DNA of 64,000 nt from CAVTAV01 sp963732795 (lineage in GTDB: Bacteria > Pseudomonadota > Alphaproteobacteria > CAVTAV01). Shown one piece after another: positions 18,807 through 27,742 of the stretch. A program made the translations under genes and the position numbers. Numbering within the stretch: the first letter of the stretch is position 1; each line of letters begins with the position of its first letter. Below the pieces are notes generated by a model. That model saw only the letters and a list, made by a program, of their open reading frames with translations. It was not told the DNA's origin and made no database searches. Where the stretch lies: contig CAVTAV010000002.1 of NCBI GenBank assembly GCA_963732795.1, positions 682,001-746,000 of the forward strand, in the 5' to 3' direction.

Positions 18807-19397
18807 TCAATTCTTCCGCAAACGGACGACAATCCTCTCCCCGATTAGGACCGCGACCACCACGAAATGGGCGCCGCGTTCGATGATATGGCCGTGGCGG
18901 TACAGGTTTTCGTGCAAAATCGTGAGGATGAGCGTCGGATAGACCAGGTAATGGACCCGGCGCCAGAGGATCGGGCCCAGTTTCTGGATGGCGTGCTTGG
19001 TGGAGGTCAGGGCCAGCGGTGTCACGGCAATCGTGGCGGCGAGACCGGCCTGAAGATAGGGTCGCCGGACGATGATGCCCATGTAATGCGGGAACAGCCC
19101 GACGCTGACGATATAGAAGACGATGTGAACCACCACATAGACGAATCCGATCAGGCCGAGCTCGCGGCGGAACCGCGCGAGCCGGGACAGCTTCAGCTTG
19201 CGGATCAGGGGCGAAACCGCGAACGATGCGATGAGAAACCACATGCCCCAGATGCCGGTCGCGCTGACATAGGTCTCGCGAAGCAGCTCGTCGTCCGCAT
19301 AGGTCCCGCGCAGCACCTCGATCACGAGCCATGCCATCGAGAGGAGCCAAAGCCAGAGCAGACCGCGCCCGGTGGCTTTGTCGTTTTCTTCCGCCAT
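18807..19397 (-). CDS. YedZ/MsrQ-like heme-binding membrane protein
   Basis: A 196-residue integral membrane protein with about five or six spans of the ferric reductase-like domain. Candidate heme-ligand histidines are in VVVHIVFYIV near residue 100 and in WRRVHYLVYP and ILHENLYRHGH near 150-165. MsrQ passes electrons from the respiratory chain to the periplasmic methionine sulfoxide reductase MsrP. No msrP is adjacent, so the partner is unknown. The start at 19397 (MAEENDK) gives a short cytoplasmic N-terminus before the first span. Confidence 0.75.
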   Translation of the reverse strand: MAEENDKATGRGLLWLWLLSMAWLVIEVLRGTYADDELLRETYVSATGIWGMWFLIASFAVSPLIRKLKLSRLARFRRELGLIGFVYVVVHIVFYIVSVGLFPHYMGIIVRRPYLQAGLAATIAVTPLALTSTKHAIQKLGPILWRRVHYLVYPTLILTILHENLYRHGHIIERGAHFVVVAVLIGERIVVRLRKN

Positions 19398-19746
19398 CAA
19401 CTCGCCCTCAAAAGAGTTCTGCCTGTCCCGCGTTTGCGCTGGAGACGACAAAGTGGCACAGCGCAGCATAGCGGGCCAGCGGGGGACTCCGGCCAGTCGC
19501 AACTTGCGAAAAAGCACCAAGAGAGTGTTCAGGCCCTGACTCACCGCAATCACTAATCTGCTAGACGATTGGTTCTGATCGTTGAGATCACCCTGGGGCC
19601 CCAAGCTCTTGCCGCCCGACCGGAGCTAAGGTAGCGCCGAGATCCGCAGCCAGAATTGTATAGCAATATCGTATGCCATAGTGCTGTAGTGCGGGTGATT
19701 CCGGCCATTGTCGCCACATGGCGACGACATTGGGGAGGTTCACGAC
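19398..19746. other. Intergenic region, no gene seen
   Basis: A 349-base gap between two divergent genes. It must hold promoters for both. GGGGAGG at about 19731 is a good ribosome binding site for the esterase. A short GC palindrome (GGGGCCCC) lies near 19598. No RNA gene or supported coding sequence was found. Confidence 0.5.
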
Positions 19747-20651
19747 ATGCGACACATTCTGTTTGGACTGGCGGCTTTGGCGGCGATGTCGTTCGGCGCA
19801 CAAGCCATTGCCCAGGCGCCATCGATGCCGCCGGAGCTCAAAGCCGCATTTGGCTCTGGACTTCCGAGCGAGGAGCTCGCCAAGCTTCCTCAAACGGCCG
19901 GTGCTAAGGGCGACCAACAACGCCATTACTTCTTCGCGGCGGCGGACAAGGAGATGCCCTACCGTCTCTATGTCCCGAAAAGCTATGACCCTAAGGTCGG
20001 CGCGCCGCTCGTCGTGGCGCTCCACGGCTATGGCGGCAATCACAACTACTTCTTCGCCCTCGTGAAGGATCTACCGGCGCTTTGCGAGAAGTACGGCTTC
20101 ATATTTGTCGCGCCGATGGGTTATTCGCCCGGAAGCTGGTATGGCGCGCCGCTGTCGATCCCCGGCGACATTCCTCGCAGCGCGCCGCCTCCGCCGCCCC
20201 TTGAGGCGCCGAAATCCCCGGCACGAGAAAGGCATGACCGCGCGCTTAGCGAACAGGACGTCATGAACGTGCTCGGTCTCGTTCGCCATGAATACAACAT
20301 CGATCCGGCCCGAATCTATCTTATGGGCCATTCGATGGGCGGCTTCGGAACCTGGTTCCTGGGCGCGAAATACAGCGACATCTGGGCCGCGATCGCGCCG
20401 ATGTCCGGCACCTTCGCCAACCATGACTTTCACCTGGCGGACCTCGAGAACGTTCCTGTCATGCTTTCCGTCGGATCGACCGAGACGGCGACCGTCTCCG
20501 CGAGCAAGGCCGAGATCGACGCCATGAATACGCGCGGGATGACGACGGGCTATTTCGAGGCCGAGGGCGGCACGCACATGTCCATGATCGCGCCATCGGT
20601 CCCGCAGATTCTTCGCGTTCTTCGCCAAGCAGAAGAAGGATCTTCAAGTAG
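19747..20651 (+). CDS. Secreted alpha/beta hydrolase, PHB-depolymerase/feruloyl-esterase-like (frame break near the end)
   Basis: Signal peptide at about residues 1-22 (FGLAALAAMSFGAQAIAQA). The alpha/beta hydrolase core follows: PLVVALHGYGGN (oxyanion region), YGFIFVAPMGYS, the nucleophile elbow GHSMGGFGTW, and the catalytic His in GGTHMSM. Relatives include PHB depolymerase-type esterases and feruloyl esterases. The open frame changes near 20610 (PQI then FAFFAKQKKDL) and again near 20644. With two extra T's removed the protein ends in KKDLK at TAG 20649-20651, 10 bases short of the convergent oxygenase gene. Without correction the frame runs about 210 bases into that gene. Confidence 0.78.
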
Positions 20652-20661
20652 CCGCGCTTGG

Positions 20662-22131
20662 TCACGCCGCGAGCTTGGAGGCGTCCGCCCAGTTGCCGTG
20701 CAGGCCCGAGCGCATCCGGAACGGAAGCTTGGCGCTGCCGATGGGCCCATCCGCCATCTTCAGGGCGTCGAGGATCACGAGGTCGGAATAGTTGGTGACC
20801 AGATTGTCCGACGAGCGCGACGATGTAGCCGTCGCCTTCCGGGCTGTTCGGCGTGCGCGGGATGAAGCACGGCTCCTGGATGATCGATTGCGGCCCGCAC
20901 CACCAGCTATCCTGCTTGCCGGTGGTGTGATCGATATGGCCGATACGGTTCATCTTGAAGCCGGAGGCGCGGCCGCGCTCGAACTCCATCGGCATGTCCG
21001 GATCCATCACCAGCATCCAGCCGTGGCGGTAGGGCTGGCCGACATAGCGCTCGTCGAGCCGCGGGAACTCGTCGATCCAGTCGCTCAGCTTCTCGACCGA
21101 GCTGAACTCCTCGCTGTTGGAGCCGAGGTCGACCGTCCAGCGATGGAGATAGGGCAGCGCCGCGATCGGATCGAACGGCGCGCCATGGATATCCGGGAAG
21201 AACGGGAAGGCAGTTGTTCTCCGCCTGCGGCGTATCGAAATGGATCTTCGTGCCGTCCTCGAAGGCGTTCATCACGTGGCTGGCGAAGACGGTCTTCGGC
21301 CCCTTGAACCAGCGCACGTCCTTGTTGGTCACGCCGGGGCCGCGCGGCACGACGCCGAGATAGACCGGCAGCGTGGTGTCGAAGCCGAAATGCGGCAGAT
21401 TGGCCTTCAGACGGTCCCAGTTCGAGGTGATCGGCACGAGATGGAAGAGCGCGTAATGCTCGGTGAGCCCGAAGTCGTGCATCATGCAGTAATAGGGCAC
21501 CTCGAACTCGGTCTCGAACAGCAGATTGCCGTCGGGGTCGATCTCGAAATAGCTACAGTCGCGCGTCAGCAGTCCCTTCGCCGCATAGCCGTGATTGCAG
21601 AAATTGCCGGTGACGGGATCGATCTTGCCGTGGGCGGAGAAGGTCTGGTTCTTCAGCTTGCCGTCGAACTTGGTGTAGCCCTCGGTCTCCAGCGTTAGCG
21701 GATCCATGATCAGGCAGGGGCTGTCTTCCTTCATGGCGTAGAGCTTGCCGGCATGGACCATCACGTTGGTGTTGGCCGTGCCGCGGATCATGCCCTTGAC
21801 GCTCTCGTCGTCGGTCAGCGGATTGCGGTAGGCGCCGAACAGCGACTTGCCGGCCTTGCGCTCCGCCTTCCATTTGTCGGTCTCGGGCATAGCGCTGCTT
21901 GAAATCGACCTTGCCGTCATGAAAGCGGAACAGGCTGATCATGCCGTCGCCGTTGAAGAACTGGTCGTTCTCATATTTGGGCGGAAACTGCGCGTCGGGA
22001 TGGACCCGGTGGAAGGTGCCGTTCAGCGACGCGGGAATTTCCCCGTCCACTTCCATGTCGAGAATATCGCATTCCAGCCGGATCGGCCGCAGGACTCCGG
22101 TGAAGCCGGGCGTATCGGGATAATGAGCCAT
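20662..22131 (-). CDS. Carotenoid/lignostilbene oxygenase, RPE65 family (three frame breaks)
   Basis: Non-heme iron oxygenase that cleaves carbon-carbon double bonds of carotenoids or stilbenes. The start MAHYPDTPGFTGVLRP at 22131 leads to GTFHRVHPDAQFPP and FFNGDGMI. Candidate iron-ligand histidines are in FSAHGKID, MMHDFGLTEHY and FASHVMNAFED, with one more expected near the C-terminus. The frame breaks near 21885, 21212 and 20808 are each one extra base. The full length of about 489 residues matches lignostilbene dioxygenases rather than longer plant enzymes. Linkage to a LigM-type demethylase 2 kb away supports an aromatic rather than a carotenoid substrate, by inference only. Confidence 0.8.
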
Positions 22132-22351
22132 CGTCGCTGACCTTTCTATTTCTGCCAGGAACACAATACCGGGCGCATGGACGCCAGCGTTGATTCGGCT
22201 CAATGACGGGTGATGCGAGTCTGGATCAGCTTGCGCGGCCCTATGCCGCAAAGTGGCGCGGCGGGCGGCCAGCCAGCGAACCGGCGTCAACGGTCTGCCG
22301 AGCGCAACGGCGCAACGCTCGCACCGGAAGACCGTCGGATCAAAAGTCGCG
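22132..22351. other. Intergenic region, no gene seen
   Basis: A 220-base gap upstream of the oxygenase and downstream of the propeller protein, both on the minus strand. It probably carries the oxygenase promoter. I see no supported short gene or structured RNA. Confidence 0.4.
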
Positions 22352-23272
22352 CTATCGTAATGTGCCTTCGAGAAGTCGGCCGCTCATCCAATCGCGCGCG
22401 AATACTCTGCGGTCGCGGAGCACGGCCAACGAAAGGGGCTGATCTCCGAGTCTGGCGCGACACGTGACCTTGAACGTGGTCGGATCGATACCGACGACAT
22501 CTCCCGAAAACGGGCGGGCGACGCCACACAAAGTTTCGGCGACATCGAAGGAAAATTCCCCGATGAATTGTCGCATCTGGCCTCTTCCGTCTTGAAGCCG
22601 TTGCGAGTCAAGAATTCGCCAGTCATTTGTCCCTATTTTCAGCAGCGTGTCGTAATCATCGGCCCACAGTTCGTTCGCTGTCCGCCGAAAGAACGCGGTT
22701 GGATTGCCGTTCCGATCGGCCAAGGCTAATTCGCCAACCTTTGCGCGTTTTTCCGGGTCGTAAAAGATCAGCCGCGAACTGCGCTGTACGGAAATGATAA
22801 GGACATTTGAGCCGGGGATCTCGGTCGCCTCGCCAACCCCCTGATAGCCCTTGTCGTAGGAATCGTTATACCAGTCGAAGCTCTGGAGTGACGCGCCGGC
22901 ACCATGATCGATCGAAATGAGGCCGAAGTCGCTCCAAGTCGGCTGCATCAAATAGGCGACATAGTGGCTCGGCACGTTCGACCAAATCTCGGGCGTGCCC
23001 CGAACTCTCACGGCGTTTCCCGCGACTTCACATCGAGCGAGAATGGTTTCGGGATTGGCGAAACTGTGAACGGTTATCGCGACCTTTTCGCCGTTCCAAT
23101 TGTGAACTGCGGCAAAATGATCATGACGCCCCAGATATAGCGTCAGATACCGCGCTCCCTCCGAACCGACTTTTCTGACTTTTCCGGAATCCACGTCCAA
23201 GATCCACAACGCCCCTTTGTCGTTCCAGCCTTGGGCGGCGACAATCGTCTTCTCTCTCGTGTCGATCAACAT
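22352..23272 (-). CDS. Hypothetical beta-propeller-like protein
   Basis: I do not recognise this 306-residue protein. The sequence alternates short beta-type blocks ending in acidic turns, such as KGALWILDVDSGKVRKVG, SRLIFYDPEKRAKVGELAL and GDVVGIDPTTFKVT, which suggests a six- or seven-bladed propeller. There is no clear signal peptide from the ATG at 23272. Upstream bases could extend the frame only slightly. Base use is less GC-rich than its neighbours. It lies between the oxygenase and the LysR regulator and may be a regulatory or binding protein, but nothing shows this directly. Confidence 0.6.
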   Translation of the reverse strand: MLIDTREKTIVAAQGWNDKGALWILDVDSGKVRKVGSEGARYLTLYLGRHDHFAAVHNWNGEKVAITVHSFANPETILARCEVAGNAVRVRGTPEIWSNVPSHYVAYLMQPTWSDFGLISIDHGAGASLQSFDWYNDSYDKGYQGVGEATEIPGSNVLIISVQRSSRLIFYDPEKRAKVGELALADRNGNPTAFFRRTANELWADDYDTLLKIGTNDWRILDSQRLQDGRGQMRQFIGEFSFDVAETLCGVARPFSGDVVGIDPTTFKVTCRARLGDQPLSLAVLRDRRVFARDWMSGRLLEGTLR

Positions 23273-23355
23273 CGGCGATATCTCAATTCGCTTCGATCGA
23301 GTTCAAATTGTCTGCATCATCATAGATCAAGCTTGGCGTTCGCGCACGCTGAGCC

Positions 23356-24268
23356 TCAGCCCGACCTGCCCGCATCGGAGACGAGATAATCGTAAAGCGC
23401 CGCGTAGCGGGCGGAGCGGGGGCGCCGGCGGGGCGGGCGAGGCCGACGAAGGTGCGCGGGACCTTGTCGCGGATTTCGAGCACGGCCAGTTCATTGCCGT
23501 CATAGGTGACCGGCGCGGCCGGCCGCTGATAGAGAACGCCGTAGCCCAACCCACGCGCCACGAGGCAGCGGACCAGCTCGAAATTCGTGGTGACATGCCC
23601 GATGCGCGGCCTGAGATCGAGCTCGCCGAAAAGCTGCTCGGTATTCGACCGCGACGGATGAACGTCAAGGAGGATCATCGGCTCGGCCACCAGCTCGCCG
23701 AGCCGGATTGAGCCACGGCCGGCCTGCGCATGGTCCTTCGCCACCATGACATAGGGCCGATACTCCTGGACCGGATCGAAGGCCAGCTGCGGGGACACAT
23801 CAGCGGTATAGAGGAACGCCGCGTCGAGACGGCCCTGCAACAGCATCTCGGTCAGCTCGATCGCGCTGGCTTCGGCAAGCTCCAGCTCGATCTCGGGATG
23901 CCGGCGCTGGAACACCTCCATGATTCCCGGCAGGTAGAACGGCGTCAGGGTCGAGAAACATCCAACCGCGAACCGGCCGCTCACGCTGGACGACGACCGC
24001 GAGGCATCGGCGGCGAGCGACTCCGCCCCTGACAGCACCAGCCGGGCATGGGATAAGAGTCGCGAGCCCGCCGGCGTGAGCGTGACGCCCTTGCCCTTGC
24101 GCCGGACGAAAAGCTGCAACGCCAGATGCTGCTCCAGCTCGTCGACGGCAAGCGCCAGGGCCGAGGCGCTGACATGACAGCGCAAGGGCGGCGGCGGCCA
24201 AGCGACCCCTCGCTGGCGATCGCATCGAAATATTCGAGCTGCCTCAGGGTGAACGGGATCGATGGCAT
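23356..24268 (-). CDS. LysR family transcriptional regulator (two frame breaks)
   Basis: A regulator of about 304 residues. The N-terminal helix-turn-helix starts MPSIPFTLRQLEYFDAIASEGSL and continues after a break near 24205 as RCHVSASALALAVDELEQHL. The effector-binding domain contains FYLPGIMEVFQRRHPEIELEL and LLQGRLDAAFLY. A second break near 23408 restores the expected end YAALYDYLVSDAGRSG and the stop at 23356. These two breaks are in the deletion direction, in GC runs. LysR regulators usually control a divergent gene; here that is the ligM-like gene, with a palindrome between them. Confidence 0.82.
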
Positions 24269-24297
24269 TCACAGTTTTCCTTGGGTTAATCGTTATA

Positions 24298-24309
24298 AAA
24301 ACATGTTTT
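24298..24309. promoter_or_regulatory. Candidate LysR operator, AAAACATGTTTT
   Basis: A perfect 12-base palindrome inside an AT-rich stretch (about 24290-24315), 30 bases upstream of the LysR start and about 78 bases upstream of the ligM-like start. Flanking bases keep partial symmetry (TTATA / TACAA), giving T-N11-A spacings as LysR regulators prefer. The AT-rich run may also overlap promoter elements. Confidence 0.55.
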
Positions 24310-24386
24310 ACAAATGAGCGGAAGCGGTCAAGAGTGCCCAACCTCGAACACATCATCGAAAACCGCAGCACATAAGGGGACGGATC

Positions 24387-25770
24387 GTGGCCAAGAATCT
24401 CGAAGAAGCCATCGCGGAAGCGGGTGGCGACCCGGTAAAGCTTTTGTGGGAATCCAAGACGCCGCCCGCGGTGGTGCCGCGCGTCGTGCAGGAATTCACC
24501 AACTGGCGCGACGAGCAGATGGCCTGGCGCAGGACGGCGGTGCTTTACGACCAGAGCCACCACATGGTGGACCTGAACATCAAAGGCCCCGACGCGCTGA
24601 AGCTGATCCGCGATCTCGCGGTCAACAGCGTCGAGAACTTCCCGGTCGACATGGCCAAGCAGTTCGTCGCCGTGAACCACGACGGCTACATCATCGGCGA
24701 CAACATCCTGTTCCACCTGGACGATGACGAGTACCAGGCCGTCGGCATTCCGCCGTCGATCAACTGGATGCATTATCACGCCGACACCGGCAATTACGAT
24801 GTCCGGGTCTGGCGCGACGACAACTCGCTGGTCCGCAAGGGCGATCCGGTTCTCTACCGCTACCAGATCCAGGGCCCCGGCGCGATGGACGTCATCCGCG
24901 ACGCGGCCGGCCAGGAAGTGCCGAAGCTGAAGTTCTTCTACATGACCCACCTCACCATTGCCGGCAAGCATGTCCGCGCGCTGCGTCACGGCATGGCGGG
25001 CGAGCCCGGCCTCGAAATGTGGGGCCCGTGGGAGGACAACGACGCCGTTCATGCCGCCTTCCTCGAAGCCGGCAAGAAATACGGCCTGACCCAGGTCGGC
25101 GGCCGCGCCTATCACACCAATGCCCTCGAATCCGGCTGGCTGCCGCGCCCCTTCCCGGCGATCTACACCAGCCCGAAGCTGGCCGATTACCGCCGCTGGC
25201 TGACCGACAAGGCCTACGAGACCATCTCGCCCCTGGGCGGCAGCCTGCACCCGAAGAAGCTCGAGGAACTGTATTTCACGCCGTACGATCTCGATTACGG
25301 CCAAGATCGTCCAGTTCGACCACGACTTCATCGGCCGCGAGGCGCTGGAGAAGATGGAAGCCGAGGGCAAGGACAAGGCCCGCAAGAAGGTGACCTTCGT
25401 GTGGAACGGGGACGACACCGAGAAGGCCTATGGCTCGATGTTCCACCCCGGCAAGGGCGCGAAGTTCATCAACCTGCCGATGTCGCTCTACGACACCTTC
25501 CATCACGACCGGGTCGAGACGGAGGACGGCAAGCTGGTCGGCATCTCCACCTGGACCGGCTATTCCGCGAACGAGCGCGCCATCCTCTCGCTCGGCGTCG
25601 TCGATGCCTCGCTCGCCGAGCCCGGCACCGAGCTGACCCTGATCTGGGGCGAAAATCCCAATTCCTCCAAAGCCCAGGTCGAGGAGCACGTCCAGGTCAA
25701 GATCCGCGTCACCGTGCAGCAGGCGCCGTTGTACGCGAAGGCCCGCACGGAGTACCGGGCGAATAAGTAA
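24387..25770 (+). CDS. ligM: LigM-type tetrahydrofolate-dependent O-demethylase (one frame break)
   Basis: A GcvT-fold enzyme of about 460 residues related to LigM, which moves the methyl group of vanillate or 3-O-methylgallate to tetrahydrofolate. The N-terminus MAKNLEEAIAEAGGDPVKLL, QSHHMVDLNIKGPDALKLI, and GYSANERAILSLGVVD with WGENPNSSK near the end fit this group. The start is GTG at 24387 behind AAGGGGA. One extra C near 25302 breaks the frame between DLDYG and KIVQFDHDFIGREALE. A less specific aminomethyltransferase-like demethylase is the alternative; the exact aromatic substrate is not shown by sequence. Confidence 0.78.
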
Positions 25771-25927
25771 GCGGGTGGCTTCGGGGGCGGCGGATGCCGC
25801 CCCCAGACCCGGCTCGACCGGCGGAATCTACAGCATTTACAAATGCCTGCGCGTAGCGTCTAATTTCAGCTTCCGTTGCCGGCCGCGGGGGAAGTGGCCG
25901 AACTGAGCAAACCCGGGGGGGAGCGCC

Positions 25928-26735
25928 ATGAAGTACGGTGTTTGGTTTGTGCGTCTCATGTTCGCGGCCTGGATGGTTCCGGCCGGCCTAAATCACTTCA
26001 TTCCATTATTTCCGCAGCCATTGGGCAGCCAGCCGCTCAGCCGCGAGCTGTTTTCGGCGCTGTTCGACAGCCATCTGTTCACTCTGGTGAAAGCGGTGGA
26101 GTTGATCGCCGGCCTTGGCGTGATCACGGGGTTCTACCTGCCGCTGGCGCTGGTGATCTGCATGCCGGTGTCGTTCTGCGTGTTGTACTGGGACACGCCG
26201 CTCGAGGGATGGGGCTCGATGGCGTCGTATCTTCGGCGAGGGCGTGCTGGTCTGCAACGTGCTGCTGTGCCTGGCCTACGCCAAGACCTACAAAGACATC
26301 TTCGCGATGAGCGCCAAGCCCCTCGGCAGCAAGCAGCTCGTCCTGATCGGGCGGATCATCTTCGGCGCCTGGATGGTGGTGAACGGCATCAATTACTTCT
26401 TCGTCTCGATTTACGCCTTGCCGACCGGGACCGAGCCGCTCGCGATCCAGCTGATGAACGGCCTCGTCGACAGCCACCTTCTCGACGTGGTGATGGTGGT
26501 CCAGCTCGCGACCGGGGTGCTGATCCTCGCCGGCGTCTTCGTGCCGCTGGCGCTTTGCCTGGTGATGCCGATTTCGGTCTGCGCGGCGTTCTGGGCCGTG
26601 CTGCTCGATCATCAGCCGCTCTGGGCGATCATCGCGCTCGCCACGGTCGCGCTCAACGGCCTGCTGATGCTGGCCTATATCGATTATTACAAGGGTGTTC
26701 TGCAGCGGCGCGCCCTGGCCGTCGGCGAAGCCTGA
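25928..26735 (+). CDS. Tandem DoxX-like membrane protein (one frame break)
   Basis: Two similar four-helix halves in one gene of about 269 residues. The first half has FAAWMVPAGLNHF, SALFDSHLFTLVKAVELIAG and PLALVICMPVSFC. The second has FGAWMVVNGINYF, NGLVDSHLLDVVMVVQLATG and PLALCLVMPISVC. The halves therefore come from a duplication. One extra T near 26231 splits the frame (true reading MASIFGEGVLVCNV). DoxX-type proteins are small quinone-interacting or redox membrane proteins in some bacteria; the function here is unknown. A 10-base gap to the DUF805 gene suggests one transcript. Confidence 0.75.
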
Positions 26736-26745
26736 GGAGGACGTC

Positions 26746-27108
26746 ATGAATTACGACAATCTGTTCGTGTTCCCCAACGGCCGAACCTCCCGCGACCAGT
26801 ATATCGGCGCGGTGATAACCCTGCTCCTGGCCTTTGCGTTCTATCACTTCCTGGTGCCGGGCGGCCGGAACAACGAGTGGGTCAAGCTCACCTTCCTGTT
26901 CCCGGCACTCATGCTGCACGCAAGGCGCCTGCAGGATATGGGCAAGACCGCCCTGCTGCTGATCCTGCCCGGGGGCCTGCTGCTCGCGACGGCGTATTTC
27001 GTCCTGTTCGATCCCATGAACAGCGCCAAGACCGCCGTGATGTGGGCCGCGGTCGCCATATCCGCGCTGTTCATCCTTTGGGGATTGGTGGGCAAGAGCA
27101 AGCCGTAG
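26746..27108 (+). CDS. DUF805-like membrane protein
   Basis: A 120-residue protein with about four hydrophobic segments. The signature HARRLQDMGKTALLLI near residue 58 matches the conserved RRLHDxGKS block of DUF805 (YhaH-type) inner membrane proteins. No biochemical role is established for the family. AGGAGG lies just upstream of the ATG, and the gene follows the DoxX-like gene on the same strand. A strong hairpin follows the stop. Confidence 0.75.
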   Translation: MNYDNLFVFPNGRTSRDQYIGAVITLLLAFAFYHFLVPGGRNNEWVKLTFLFPALMLHARRLQDMGKTALLLILPGGLLLATAYFVLFDPMNSAKTAVMWAAVAISALFILWGLVGKSKP

Positions 27109-27115
27109 GCCGGTC

Positions 27116-27146
27116 GGAGCGCCGGACGGCTAGGACCCGGCGCTCC
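27116..27146 (+). terminator. Hairpin after the DUF805 gene
   Basis: A perfect 10-base stem (GGAGCGCCGG / CCGGCGCTCC) with an 11-base loop, 8 bases after the stop codon. There is no T-run, so it would be a non-canonical terminator or mRNA 3' stabiliser. Confidence 0.55.
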
Positions 27147-27165
27147 GCCCCGCAGTGTGGCGGCC

Positions 27166-27261
27166 ATGAGGGTCTTCGTTCCTCTTCTCGGAGTCGCCCT
27201 GATGACGGCTGCTTGCGCGAGCAACTCGTGGCTCAGCCCTTTCGTCCGGCAAAAAGTATAG
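27166..27261 (+). CDS. Possible tiny lipoprotein
   Basis: A 31-codon frame reading MRVFVPLLGVALMTAAC then ASNSWLSPFVRQKV. A short signal sequence ends in a lipobox-like TAAC, as in entericidin-sized lipoproteins. There is no strong ribosome binding site, and its end overlaps the 3' end of the gene on the other strand. It may be chance. Confidence 0.25.
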   Translation: MRVFVPLLGVALMTAACASNSWLSPFVRQKV

Positions 27262-27742
27262 TGCGAGCGACATAGCCCGCTATGGCGCAGACTGTGGTGC
27301 AAATCGCAATCGCGCCGATTGCTTCCCAATCCAAATTCTTGGACCAGTAAGCGACGCCGGCGCGGGACAAGTCGTCGAACAAACCCGGACCCAAGAATAT
27401 GAGTCCGATCGTCGCGCCCGCCGCGCCTCCAAGAAGCAGAGAGGCGAGCCGACTGGTCCACTTCAGACGAAGCGCCAAAAGGATCAGCGGAAACGCCAGG
27501 ATGGGGCCTAATATGATGGCGAGGGGCGTGCCAACATAGACCGTTACAAATTTGGCGCCGAACAGCGACGCCACGTCGGCTCCGTTCAATGCCGCCCCTG
27601 CGACCAATGGCCCTATCACGACGAACTCGCCGATGATCGAAGCCGCCAGCACGGCCATCAACATGCTTGGGCGAGACGCCACATCCGACGACAGTTTCTC
27701 CGGTTTGTGCGGGTTAGCTTGGAGATGATCGGACATCGTCAT
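27233..27742 (-). CDS. Hypothetical membrane protein
   Basis: I do not recognise this 169-residue protein. After a polar N-terminus of about 25 residues it has four hydrophobic segments (about residues 28-50, 66-90, 97-118 and 143-163). A Gly-rich stretch LLLGGAAGATIGLIFLGPGLF lies in the third. Codon use is somewhat less GC-rich than neighbours. Its ATG overlaps the end of the epimerase gene by 4 bases, so it is the last gene of that transcript. Confidence 0.6.
   Translation of the reverse strand: MTMSDHLQANPHKPEKLSSDVASRPSMLMAVLAASIIGEFVVIGPLVAGAALNGADVASLFGAKFVTVYVGTPLAIILGPILAFPLILLALRLKWTSRLASLLLGGAAGATIGLIFLGPGLFDDLSRAGVAYWSKNLDWEAIGAIAICTTVCAIAGYVARTILFAGRKG

Noticed and set aside
24432..25418. 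Upstream extension of the LysR reading frame across the ligM-like gene
   Set aside because: The long minus-strand frame lies antisense to ligM; the real LysR start (MPSIPFTLRQLEYF) is at 24268 after a frame correction.
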